Part shown: one piece after another, positions 8,000 through 18,623 of the stretch
How positions within the stretch are numbered: position 1 is the stretch's first letter
How the letters are laid out: each line of letters starts with the position of its first letter
DNA from: Phocaeicola vulgatus
GTDB taxonomy: Bacteria; Bacteroidota; Bacteroidia; Bacteroidales; Tannerellaceae
Direction: 5' to 3'
NCBI GenBank assembly: GCA_022009975.1
Contig: CP091733.1
Coordinates: forward strand, 327,001 to 391,000
DNA length: 64,000 nt
Translations under genes and position numbers: made by a program
The notes under the pieces: model-generated
What the model was told of the DNA's origin: nothing
What the model saw: only the letters and a program-made list of their open reading frames with translations
The model's database searches: none

Positions 8000-9613
8000 T
8001 TATCTTTTGTTTACTTTCTTGTATTTTTGATTACTTGCTGTAGGATTATCTGGATTAGTCATCTGCAAATATCCTGCTGCAACAAGGGAGGTGATGTATT
8101 TGGCTATATTTTTTGTATGATAGACAACACCGGCTCTTTCCAAAATTTCCCTACTTGTTCTTGGCACGCTACAGAAGTTTACTATATCCTTCTGTTTATT
8201 CGTCAATGGCACTCTTTTAGTGTCATGGTTAGTGTCATGGTAACTATGTATAGTGTCATGGTCTTCGGCAAAAGTGTCATGGTCGGTGGCTAAGTCAGTG
8301 TCAGAGTGTCTAAGTCCAGTGTCATGGTCTTCGACTTGGGTACTTTTTTCATGGACTTCGTTACCGACTTGGTTACTTTCTCCTCTCCAAACCGTGATGA
8401 CAAATTCCTGTGCCTTGTTATTATTCATAAATGTGACATTGATGTCTTCATCCAGAGCACGAGTGATGCCGCTACCTACACCAGTGTATGGCAGCAAGTA
8501 TATAGCATTGTTAAAAAGGAACATATTGCGAGGCATGGAAGTTCCTGCCTTGATATCCTCAATAGTAAGTCCATTAGGCAATGCACCAGGACTGTGAATC
8601 TCAACACGATTGTCGAAAATGAAAATGCGAACAGGGGCTTTCATGTTCAACGAGCGATGTACAAGGCTGTTTACCGTGAACTCAACCAAACTGGTATAAG
8701 GTATTTCCAACTTACCCATGCTGTTGAATTCATCTCCCACCTGCACATTATGCAGATTACGAGTGAAGAAATCCATGATAGTGTCATATTGATGAAGCAG
8801 ATTCCCCTCCATATCTGCATCATTCACCTTGTCACGGAACACCTTGCTGCCAACACTGTTGCCAGCAAAACAGATACACTTGGCTGTCATCATTGGCATC
8901 CAGCGCTGGGTGTATTTGCCAAACAGAAGCATGGCAGCAACGGTCAGTGTGCCATCGGGACGGATAAATCGCAGATTGCGAAGTATCTTCTCACAGTCAT
9001 GTCCCTTAGCTATGGCAGAGCAAATCATATCAAGTGATGCTTCATTAAAAGCGTCACCTGTCAAGCCTTTCTTCTCCAAAACTCTTTCAAAACGGTTGCC
9101 AAGAAACTGCTTGATGGTCGTTGCATCAAGGTCGTTGACAGTTGCATCCCTAACACCAGCCTCGTCTGGAGCAAAACTACCGCAGTCGGTCATCATTTCT
9201 GCAAGTTCAGCATTATCGAACACTTTACGCTTGTCGGCACCATTCTTCACCCATACGATTCCCTTGTTGTCATGATAAGGCTTGTTGAGTCCTTCCTTCA
9301 CTGTAGCAATAACCAAGTTGCCATCCTCAACTTCTATAGTATCTATCTTTATCAGAATGGATGGCACTACGTTTTCTGAAGCAATGTCACTCAATAAGTT
9401 GGTAGTTTCTTGTACCTCAGAATACGACAAGGCATTGATCTCTCCAGTCTTATCCTTTATACCAACTACCAACTTTCCACCATGTGAATTACTGAACGCC
9501 ACTAACTCACAAGCAATATCATATTTGTCGATAATGCGTTCCTTGAACTGCACCCCCGACACCTCGCCAGCGTTTATCTGTTTCAATATATCGTCCATCA
9601 TTCTTTGATACAT
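8000..9613 (-). CDS. AlbA_2 (Schlafen AlbA-like) ATP-binding protein with DHDT-repeat linker
   Basis: 537 residues. The N-terminal AlbA_2 domain (about 15-130) shows the typical VQFKERI, then FSNSHGGKLVVGIKD. The middle has a RecG-like HATPase_c_4 C-terminal module: EFTVNSLVHRSLN, IFIFDNRVEIHSPGALPNGL, LPYTGVGSGI. A low-complexity stretch at about 425-465 repeats HDT/DHDT six times (coded by repeats of GTGTCATGG at 8220-8326 on the plus strand). A winged-helix end follows (LTNKQKDIVNFC). Such proteins are widespread putative regulators or defence-type accessory proteins; the activity is not established. The start overlaps the XRE stop by 16 bp, implying translational coupling; internal ATGs at codons 5 and 6 are alternative starts. 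Confidence 0.8.
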   Translation of the reverse strand: MYQRMMDDILKQINAGEVSGVQFKERIIDKYDIACELVAFSNSHGGKLVVGIKDKTGEINALSYSEVQETTNLLSDIASENVVPSILIKIDTIEVEDGNLVIATVKEGLNKPYHDNKGIVWVKNGADKRKVFDNAELAEMMTDCGSFAPDEAGVRDATVNDLDATTIKQFLGNRFERVLEKKGLTGDAFNEASLDMICSAIAKGHDCEKILRNLRFIRPDGTLTVAAMLLFGKYTQRWMPMMTAKCICFAGNSVGSKVFRDKVNDADMEGNLLHQYDTIMDFFTRNLHNVQVGDEFNSMGKLEIPYTSLVEFTVNSLVHRSLNMKAPVRIFIFDNRVEIHSPGALPNGLTIEDIKAGTSMPRNMFLFNNAIYLLPYTGVGSGITRALDEDINVTFMNNNKAQEFVITVWRGESNQVGNEVHEKSTQVEDHDTGLRHSDTDLATDHDTFAEDHDTIHSYHDTNHDTKRVPLTNKQKDIVNFCSVPRTSREILERAGVVYHTKNIAKYITSLVAAGYLQMTNPDNPTASNQKYKKVNKR

Positions 9614-9813
9614 TCTTTGTTCAACAAATCGTTTACATCCACTTTCAGCAAATCAGAAATCCGTATTAAGGTTTCCAAGTCTGGTTGGCAAGTGTTGGTG
9701 CACCATTTAGAAATGGTTGCTTGGTCTTTACCCAACATTTCTGCCAACCACTTGTTTGAGTGCCTGGTTACTGCCAACATTATCTTCAATCTGTTTACAT
9801 ATTTCTTTGCCAT
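9598..9813 (-). CDS. Small XRE-family HTH regulator upstream of the AlbA_2 gene
   Basis: 71 residues, one Cro/C1-type HTH: WLAEMLGKDQATISKWCTNT then QPDLETLIRISDLLKVDVND. It is a close paralogue of the regulator at 333-566, which stands before dinD. The following AlbA_2 gene overlaps it by 16 bp. Promoter and candidate operator lie at 9839-9879. Probably an autoregulated repressor of its operon (inference from order, overlap and the shared operator form). Confidence 0.85.
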   Translation of the reverse strand: MAKKYVNRLKIMLAVTRHSNKWLAEMLGKDQATISKWCTNTCQPDLETLIRISDLLKVDVNDLLNKECIKE

Positions 9814-9838
9814 ACTTTTATAGATATATAATTCGTAT

Positions 9839-9879
9839 GCAAAAATACAATAATTATTCTAAATATCGCTGTGATATTT
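9839..9879 (-). promoter_or_regulatory. Promoter and candidate operator of the XRE-AlbA_2 operon
   Basis: Minus-strand -7 box TATTTTTGC (complement of 9839-9847) and an inverted repeat AAATATC (9861-9867) / GATATTT (9873-9879) with a 5-bp spacer, like the site before the first XRE gene. Confidence 0.55.
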
Positions 9880-9934
9880 CCAAAAAGTTTGTTTTAAAGG
9901 CTATTTATTGAAGATTTCGCCATTTTAGAAAAAC

Positions 9935-9973
9935 AGGGGTATCTTATTATGATAAAAACATCAAGATACCCCT
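9935..9973. terminator. Strong hairpin between the methylase-helicase gene and the XRE operon
   Basis: AGGGGTATCTT (9935-9945) pairs perfectly with AAGATACCCCT (9963-9973). It lies just beyond the 3' end of the minus-strand methylase-helicase gene (9991). Confidence 0.75.
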
Positions 9974-9990
9974 ATATATATAATAAGGTG

Positions 9991-12900
9991 TCATAACCGA
10001 CAGACGGAGCGTGCTTGTTTTCCAACTATGCTTTGTTCTGTTTCTATATTCTTTGTTTCGTGTTTTTCAGCAGTATCTTGCTCCTGTGGTGGTGCCAATT
10101 CTAACTGTATTTTCCTGTCCAATGCCGCCAGTTCCGCTTTAAGACCTTTCAGTTCTTCCTCTTTCTTCCAAGTCTTGCCAGCTATCTCTTCCAGTTGCGG
10201 TATTTCCTTTTCCAAAGCCTTGCATCTTGAATCATACTGCTCAATGTAGCTTGGTATCTTCTGTAAGGCATTCAGAAAGTTGTTTGCCGCTGCTATCGGG
10301 TCCGACTTGGCAATGTGACCGTAGTTGTATTGGTACTTGTAATTGCCCTCGACAAAAAAGCGGTTGTCAACAAATGGAAGACCATTCTCGAAACTTGTCT
10401 CGCTGACAATCTTGACAGGGAATCCGTAGATTTCTCCAATCCGCTTGTATTGTCCGCCAGTTGTCTCTTTCTCCGCCAACATTTGCAGATGCTTTCCTAT
10501 AACCTCTAAGTTCGTGGACTCCACACCATCAAGAGTGATGAGGTTGAGGATGTTGCCGTCCTTGTCTTTCTTGGCTTTGCCCATAAACTTGCCGTAGTCC
10601 TCGGTCATTCCCTTGAGAGAGGCTTTGTTGTTGCCCAGCTCTGCCGTCTTTGACTGCAATTTTGTTTCTGAGTCACGCTTGCCCTTGTTAAACGATTTGC
10701 GCTCACCCTCCAGAGAAGCAATCTTCTTCTCCAACTTCGCCTTGTCAAGCAAGTCGGTATTTCCGGAGAGAATAGCCATATACTCGGAAAAATTCATACC
10801 CGATTTCTCGTCCATTGCTCCCTCGTCAATGGTTCTCGCCCCCAAGGCTCCGCTTTTCAACTGTGAGATAAAAGTCTGCTTGCAGTGCAGGAGGTTAAAC
10901 TTGTACGAGTCAAGCGACTTTTCCACCGCATAGATGATGACATCCACCTTGTTGTCGGCATACAGTTTGGCAATCTCGTTACCGGCACGCACACCTCGAC
11001 CGTCACGTTGTGCCAAGTCTGACGGTCGCCACGGTGTGTCCAAATGATGAATAGCAACACACCTTTTTTGTGCATTTACGCCTGTACCTAACATAGATGT
11101 GGAGCCGAACAATACTCGTACCGAACCCTCGTTCATGGCTGCTATCACCGCCTTTCTTGCCCTCTCGTTCTTGCACTCCTGAATGAAGCGGATTTCAGAC
11201 GACGGTATTCCGTAATCCTCTATCAGCTTACGCTTGATTTCTGAATACACGTTCCATTCGCCCGGTCGGTATGTTCCAAGTCTGAGAATACGAACTGCGT
11301 ACCCTTGTGATTGTCATAGCGTTTGTAATAGTCCGCTATCATCTTGGCACAATGGCTTGCCTTGTTGTCGGGATGGTCCTCACAAGTCGGGTCTATCATG
11401 CGCATGTCGAGAGCCATCTTTCGGGCATAGTCCGTGGCTATGAGCATCTTTGCCTTCTCTTCCGTTTCCGACAGAGGCAGTCTGCCGAGGATGGTGGCAT
11501 CACCTGTCTTGGCAAACTCCATCAGTTTTTGGATGAAGTCCTCCTGCTCGGGTGTCGGCGGTATATTATGAAGGATCTCGTTCTTCTGTGGTCTGTCCAC
11601 GCCAACCGCCTCCGCCGTACGATAGTCGGTTATCTCGTTGTAGAAAGCAGCAAGCTCCGGCACCTTGATGAAGTATCTGAAACGTTCCTTCTGCACGATG
11701 TTGTTGGTGACGTTAAACTCGAAGTCGGTAGTTTCTTGGCGAAGATTGCCGCCCACGCATCGAAACAGCGGATGTCCTGACGCTCCAGTTCCTTGGGGCG
11801 CAGGTACTTGAAGAGCAGATACAACTCTGTCAGTGAGTTACTGATGGTTGTTCCCGACAGGAATGTAGCTCCCAGATCTCTGCCTGTCCGCTCCTGTATG
11901 GTTCGGATGGCAAAGAGCATATTGAGTGCCTTCTGGCTTCCCTCGCTGTTGCCAAGTCCTGCCACACGGTCGTGACGGGTGTTGAACATAAGGTTCTTGA
12001 ACTGGTGGCTCTCGTCCACAAACAAGTGGTCGATGCCCATCATGCGGAAGTCCACCACATCATCGGTACGTTGCTCGATGCTGTAGGCTATCTTCTGCAA
12101 CTTTGCCTCCAAGTTGAACTTTCGCTTTTCCAAGCCTTTGAGCATTCCCCGTGACACGTCTTTGCCCTGCGTGCGTATCACCTCCAAGTTTTCCTCCACG
12201 GTATCAAGCTCCGCCTGCAATATCTGCCGCTGGAGTTCTGGCGATTGCGGTATCTTCCCGAACTGGTCATGCGACATGATTACACAGTCATAGTCGTTGT
12301 TCTTGATGTTGTTGAAGAAACTGACACGGTTCTTGGTGGAAGTCCTTCTCCGAGGCATAGAGTATCCTCGCATGGGGATAAGCTGTCTGATAGGTGGCAG
12401 CTATCTCCGCGACATTGGCTTTCAGTCCGATAATCATCGGCTTGTGAGCCATACCGAGACGTTTCATCTCATGCGCAGCCATGCACATGATAAGGGTTTT
12501 TCCAGTGCCGACCTCATGGTCACATATCCCGCCGCCGTTCTGCAAAAGCATCCATACACAGTCCTTCTGACTTGGGTACACACTCTTGACACCATACTTT
12601 CCGCCAAGGGCTTTCAAGTCCAAGCCGGGGAAGGTCTGGTGAGAACCGTCATACTTCGGACGCACGAAGCAGTTGAACTTCCGGTTGTACATCGTGGTCA
12701 AGCGTTCCTTAAAGGAGTCAGACTGCTCCTCCAGCCATTCAGTGAACCCGTTGCGGATTTCGTCAATCTTGGCATTGGCAAGCTGTATGCCCTCGCTGTC
12801 ACGCACCTTGATGTCGTTGCCGTGTTCATCCTCACCGATGCTCTTCATCATGTCGGGACAGGTGTTGTGCAGGGCATGTTTCAGAAGACTCATGCCGTCA

Positions 12901-15757
12901 TAGTGGCGGTAATATCCCTTCACCATATACTCATCCGTGATGGCCATGGTCTTCATACTGCATTTTGCCGAATATTCGTCCATGCTGTCGGAATAGACGA
13001 TGCTGACCTGTGTATTGAAGAGGTGGCTCATGTAAGCGGAATACACACCTGTAGGTATCCAACGTTCACCGAAGTTAAAGTCCAGGTCCTCAAAGGCTAT
13101 CGGTTCGGGAAAGCTTGCCTTCAAGGCTTCCAACGACTCCCTCACGATTGCATGGTCTGGATTTTCCTTCAGCCATTCTTCTATACGCTCCGCTTTCTCT
13201 ATTACATTGCCAGCAATGAAGCGGTCGGCTATCTCGTAGCCGTCTATGAGCGGATTGTAATAGATGCGCCCTTTAAGCGCTTCCGTCAGTTCCAGTTCCG
13301 GCATATCCGATAATTCAGTCATATACGGCAAGTCGATACGGCCGAACTTGTTGAGCGAGGCGGTGAGCGCTTCCTCTGGTGAATCCACATGGCTGACCTC
13401 GTCAAGAAAGAGACCGGGTGGTCAAAGATGTCTGATTTTGTGAACTGCCCGTTTTCCACCCGTTCCAATGACAACATGTCGCGCCCTGAGGCATCCATGA
13501 GGATGAACTTCACGTTCTGCTTGGCATTGAGGTTGCCGAAGCGGATGAAGAAAGCATCATAATAGACATTCAGACTCTCACGCATCTGCTTGTTTTCCGT
13601 CTGTTCTTCCGCTTCATAGGTGTAAAGTTTCTGATAGGCATCACGGAGGGCGATATACAAGACTGCCTTTTCTTTCTGCTCCATATTCAGATCCAACGGC
13701 ATGAAGGTAGCACCATACTTGGTAAGGTCTTTCAATACACCGATGTTTCTGGCAGAGTCGAACACCATAGAACCCTCACGATGAAAACTTTCCAGTTTCT
13801 CATCAAATGGACGGGGCTTCATAGCATCCTCTTTCTTCCTTGCCAGCTCCTCCCGCTTTCTTTCTTGCTCTTTTTGTTGTTCCCGCTCATGATTTGTTTC
13901 TTCCAATGTGTTCTGAATCTTGGAATCTTCTTTTGGCTCATTCCCTTTTGACTGTCCATGCCCGATTTGAGCTTTGAGAACTTCTATCGGTTCCATCGGC
14001 GGCTTGAACTTTGGATCAAGCGTATCTTCAACGCCCAGAGCCTTGAGTTGTTCCTGACGGTGCAGTTCCGCCTTTTGGCGCAGCATCACCCTGTCTTCAG
14101 GAGCCATGGTCATCATCATCTCGTAAAAGCCGTTGATTGGCGGATTCTCTTCCCAAGAGATGCTTGCGTATGGCTCATCACCAGGCAGGATTGGTTTTGT
14201 CTCCTGTGCTGTTTCCTGCTCTTTTGCATCTGTCAACGAAGGCTTTTCTTCTTTTTCCACAGGCTTTGTCACAACTTCAAAAGTCGGATTGACGCTTTTT
14301 ACCAACGGACTTGCTCTCTTTCTTGGCGGCAGCACCCACTGTTACCTCTGCTTTCTTCTTTGTAGCATGGACAGTCAGACGGTTTTCTTCTTCCATTCCC
14401 CATAGGTCAAACAGAGTCATTTGGACTGGTGGCTGCTGATGATTGGACTTTTGGGATAGCTCTGCATCATCAGTAGGCTTTTCCTGCTTTTGCAAGGATA
14501 TTACCGTATCGTTCTGCTTTTCCTCAATGGAAGGCTTCATCTTCTCTGTTTTTTCTATCTTTTCTGTTTCTTCAACCTCCTTAACTTCCTCAGCCTTTGT
14601 TTCCTCTATCCCCAAGTATCGGTTCAAATTGAGGTTCTTCTTAAAGTCTTCATGGAGCATCTTTCGCAAATCCTCTGCAATGCCTTCCACACCATCCTCA
14701 TGCGTGTATATCATTGCAGGTTTGCCGAACGGGTCAGTATCCAACTTTGCCGTTGTATGGATAATGCGTTCCGGATGCTCAAGAAAGTAGTTGTTTGTCG
14801 GAATGCGGTTCTCGTCATTATAGACAGTGTCAAGCAGGTTGTCGTCTCCTCGCAGCGACTCCTTTTGGCTGTTTCTGCAGAATGATGAGGTCACTGCCCA
14901 CTTCCGTATTGGCATTTTCCGTGAACAGGTTGTTGGGAAGACGAATCGCTGACACGAGATCAGCATGATAGAGCATCATAAAACGCGCGGCACTGTTGTT
15001 TTTGGCATTCAATACGCCTTGTGAGGTGATGAAGGCAACTAACCCGCCGTCCCTTACCGTATCAAGAGCCTTGACAAAGAAGTAGTTGTGTATGCGTCTG
15101 GTGACAAGTGCCCTCATGCCTTTCATGGCTGTATAGGACGGATCAAATACGGCAACATCGCCAAAGGGAATATTTGAAATGGCGAGGTCGAAGTAGTCAT
15201 TGAAAGGCTTTCTATCTTCTCGAATCCCTCTATGCGCACTTTCTGCTCCGGGTGCAGATGGCGGAGTATCTTTCCCGTAAGCAGGTCTTTTTCAAATGCC
15301 ATAATGTCTGCCTTGGGATTGTTATCCAAGACGGAATCGACAAAGGCACCGATGCCTGCCGAGGGTTCAAGTACCTTTTCGGGGATAATCTGATGCTCTT
15401 TCAACACATCCGTCAGAGCCTCCGTAACGGCTGACGGCGTGTAGAATGCCGTAAGGACGGACTGTTTCAGACTGTCCATCAACTGTTTGTACTCGCTTTC
15501 ATTCTTGCTGTTTTCACGGATAAGTCTATGCAGCTCCACGGTTGGAGCAAACAATTCAAGGTCTGACTTTGCCCAATGGACGGCATCCGCCAGTTCCCTG
15601 GCAGGGTTCAGGATGCACTTCAATCCACCGAATCCGCAATAACGCTCCAGAAGGAGACGCTCACGGGCGGTCGGCGTGCGCTGTTCCCTGTCAAGGATGA
15701 ATGCTGTCTCTATCGCCTTGATGTTGTCGTTCAGACGTTGTTTCTATTGTACGCCAT
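9991..15757 (-). CDS. Giant N6-adenine methylase / SNF2-type helicase of the element (several frameshifts)
   Basis: A single ~1900-residue gene of Bacteroidota integrative elements, read in pieces because of about eight +/-1 breaks (near 15730, 15205, 14860, 14295, 13390, 12335, 11745, 11245). The pieces order without overlap loss. The ATG at 15757 overlaps the DUF1896 stop. Domain order: class I methyltransferase with LEPSAGIGAF (about 15350) and the NPPY-like SNIPFGD (about 15165); a charged middle region; helicase with Walker A HEVGTGKT (about 12520), LFVDESHQ (about 12015), and the C-terminal motif QRDGRGVRAG (about 11000). A coiled region follows to the stop. Likely role: DNA modification and processing during transfer or defence evasion of the element; not proven. 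Two breaks checked in detail (15205, 14860) are each a missing A in an A run. Confidence 0.75.
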
Positions 15758-16193
15758 TTGACTCTATGAAAAGGGCTACGGCTCCCGTCAACTCTGTGTA
15801 GAGCTGGTCGTAGTCCGGTGACTGGGCAAAATCGTCATCGGTGAGGTCGTAAATGGAATACACGTTGTCAACCAGAGGCAGGAGGTTCTTGACAAACGCT
15901 TCCTGGTCTTCTACTGCTACCTCCAGGGGAAACTCACTGTCAACAACATCATACAGGATGCTGTACTTGGAAAAGCGGAGACCTTTCAGCAATGCTGCCA
16001 TGGCAAGCTCTTGTGCCGCATCGGCAAAGAGGGCATCACGCCGTGCCTGCTCATATACTTCTGCGGCATGGTCTGCACGTTCGCGGATAAAGTCCGCATC
16101 GCTGGCTTGTGGAAAACGGTTCTCTCTGAGATGGTTCAAGAGATACAGTCCGTAATAGGACAGTTCTGTCTGTGCCTGTTTCTTTCTGTTCAT
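15744..16193 (-). CDS. DUF1896 family protein
   Basis: 149 residues from the ATG at 16193 (MNRKKQAQTELSYYGLYLLN); upstream in-frame sequence is not family-like. The pattern YYGLYLLNHLRENRFPQA, a helical middle rich in Ala/Asp, and LAMAALLKGLRFSKYSILYD are typical of DUF1896, a family found beside the methylase-helicase gene in Bacteroidota conjugative elements. Function is unknown. Its stop overlaps the start of the methylase-helicase gene (ATG at 15757), so the two are translated together. Confidence 0.8.
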   Translation of the reverse strand: MNRKKQAQTELSYYGLYLLNHLRENRFPQASDADFIRERADHAAEVYEQARRDALFADAAQELAMAALLKGLRFSKYSILYDVVDSEFPLEVAVEDQEAFVKNLLPLVDNVYSIYDLTDDDFAQSPDYDQLYTELTGAVALFIESNGVQ

Positions 16194-16367
16194 CTGTCTG
16201 TTGAATGGATTAAGTGGTGAATAATAAACCGTGGATGGCGGTTGGTGTGAAAGCAAGAAAAAGGCACTCGGTATCCCTCCGAGTGCCGCCACTTAATCCA
16301 CAGTAAATAAAAGCATCCTGAATAAAGACACCATTTATGAACCATGTTTCGGTGGCAAAGGTACAAA

Positions 16368-18522
16368 CTATTTCTTGTATCTCTTCACATTTCCTCGCTT
16401 TTCTGCTGTTTTGCGCTCTGCAAAGACGAATTTCGTGTTGAAATTCTCGTCAAAGGCAATGGCTGCGGAGAATGATTTGCCTTGCTTGCTGGTGAAACCA
16501 TTGAGCGTTCTGGTCTTGCCCTTGGTGAGCAAGTCGGTGATGTCGGCATCAGTGAGCAACTTTCCTGCTACCTGCTTGAACACTGGCATACCGCACTCCT
16601 TGTTGCTGCATCTTACTACCTTTCCGAAGAACTGCATGGTACCTTGCTTGCATTTAGGACACTGGCAGCCGGAATCCTTGTGGCTGAAAGTCTGTCACAA
16701 CCTAACAATTCCGCAGTGATTTCACGGGTATAACCTTCGATACTATGGGTGAACCCGTCTGCACTTGCTTCACCTCGTTCAATCTTGGCAAGTTCCGCCT
16801 CCCATTTGCCCGTCATCTCCACATTGGCAATCGCCATGTTCTTCACCACGGAATGCAGGGCGAGTCCTTTTTCCGTCGGCACAAGTTTCTTCTGCTGGCG
16901 CACCATATACTCTCGTTTGAGCAGGGTTTCGATGATGGCGGCACGTGTGGCAGGTGTGCCAATACCGCTGTCCTTCATTGCCTGGCGCATCGTATCATCT
17001 TCTATCTCTTTGCCTGCGGTCTCCATTGCTGCAAGCAATGTGGATTCCGTATGCAATGGCTTCGGTTTGGTCTTGCCCTCCGTGATGGTGCAGCCAGAAA
17101 GAGTGACATGCTGTCCTTCTTGCCAGTTGGGAATGACTTGCTCCTTGACCTCATTGTCTGTTGCGTCTGCATCCTTGTCCTGCCTGTTGTTCTTTTCCTT
17201 GAGCGACAACGCTCGCCAGCCAGTCTGTCGGATGATGGAGCCACTGATGCCAAACTCAACTTCATGATCCACTTGCGCCGATACTGATGTGATGTCCTTG
17301 ATGCAGTCTGCCGAGAACGCTTCAATCATCCGGCACAATATCATGTCATAAACGATCTTCTCGTCCTTGAAAAGACCAATGGCTGCATTTCTGTGATGAG
17401 CAGGGCATGGTGATCGGTCACCTTGGCGGCATTCACGCTGTTCTTGCTGTAGTCCTCACTGCCAGGCAAGAGTTTCACTTTTTCTCCATATTCCGAATGA
17501 TTCTCCAGATTCTTAAAGAGTTTGGGGAGGGTGGCAAATACATCATCCGAAATATAGCGGCTTGATGTTCTTGGATAGGTGATGAACTTTGCCTCGTAGA
17601 GTTTCTGGGCGATGGAGAGTGTATGCTCTGCCGTGAAGCCATGCTGGGAGTTGGCTTCTTTCTGCAAGGTGGTGAGGTCGTAAAGGAGCGGTGCCTTCTC
17701 CACCTTTCGCTTGGTTGCGACCTTTGTGATGATGACAGAACCTGTTTCTTTCACCTTATTATATATATCGGTTGCGGTAGCTTTGTCTGTCCAGCGGTTG
17801 ACTGATGTGAACTTCAGTATATTGCCACTGTCTGCATCAACCACACCGAAGTGTACCTGCCAGAACGGTTTCGACTCGAAACGCTTGTGTTCCCAATAGC
17901 GTTCGCACACCATGCCAAGGGTCGGAGTCTGCACACGACCTACGGAATAGGTGCCACGTCCTGCGGCTATCGTCAGGGCTTGTGTGCCGTTGATGCCGAC
18001 GAGCCAGTCTGCCTCACTTCGTGCCTTGGCTGCATGATAGAGATTGTCATACTCCTTGCCATCCCTGAGGTTCTGGAGTCCCTCACGGATGGCGGTGTCC
18101 GTAAGCGAACTGATCCAGAGACGGTCGAAAGGTTTCCTGCAACCGAGATACGCATAGAGGTATCGGAAAATCAACTCTCCCTCACGTCCGGCATCGGTTG
18201 CTACGATAATGCGCTCACTGCTGTCAAACAGCTTGCCGATTATCTTGATCTGGGCGAGCACACCTGCATCTGGTTTGTAGCCGTTCTCAGTCTTGACTTG
18301 TCGGGGAACAAGAACGAACGGGTCGGGAATCACAGGCAGATTCTCCGCATGGAATCCCTTCATGCCGTAGGTTTCCGGCATGGCTGGCTGCACTAAATGT
18401 CCGAATGCCCATGTCACATAATAGCCATTGCCCTGCATATAGCCTTCCTCACGCTTGTCAGCTCCTACAATGTGGGCGATTTCCTTGGCTACGCTTGGTT
18501 TCTCTGCGATGATTGTCTTCAT
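16368..18522 (-). CDS. topB: Type IA topoisomerase III (Exc-like), two frameshifts
   Basis: About 715 residues when joined. N-terminal Toprim domain: MKTIIAEKPSVAKEIAHIVG, TDAGREGELIFR. The catalytic region has FITYPRTSSRYI (active-site Tyr) and SVGRVQTPTLGMV. Breaks: near 17385 one G is missing (TTGGT for TTGGGT), and near 16695 one T is missing. The tail after 16637 carries a zinc-ribbon-like end (CSNKECGMPVF) that follows a CQCPKCKQGTM segment seen only when the frame is restored. In CTnDOT the equivalent gene exc has topoisomerase III activity and follows orf3; here it follows the DUF3945 gene in the same order. Role: relaxing or decatenating DNA during excision or replication of the element (inferred). 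Confidence 0.85.
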
Positions 18523-18623
18523 TTTCTGATGTCTTTTGTGACACCCGCAACCGTGGGATAGTCGGTCGCAGGTGTCGGTTATTCTTTACTGATGGATTAT
18601 TCAAATGGATTAAGTGGCGGCAT

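Noticed and set aside
8306..9037. Long plus-strand open frame opposite the AlbA_2 gene
   Set aside because: It is a shadow of the clear minus-strand gene; its translation shows no domain and its codon pattern is that of an antisense frame.
12297..13313. 338-residue plus-strand open frame opposite the helicase gene
   Set aside because: It lies antisense to conserved helicase motifs (HEVGTGKT) and has no recognisable features.
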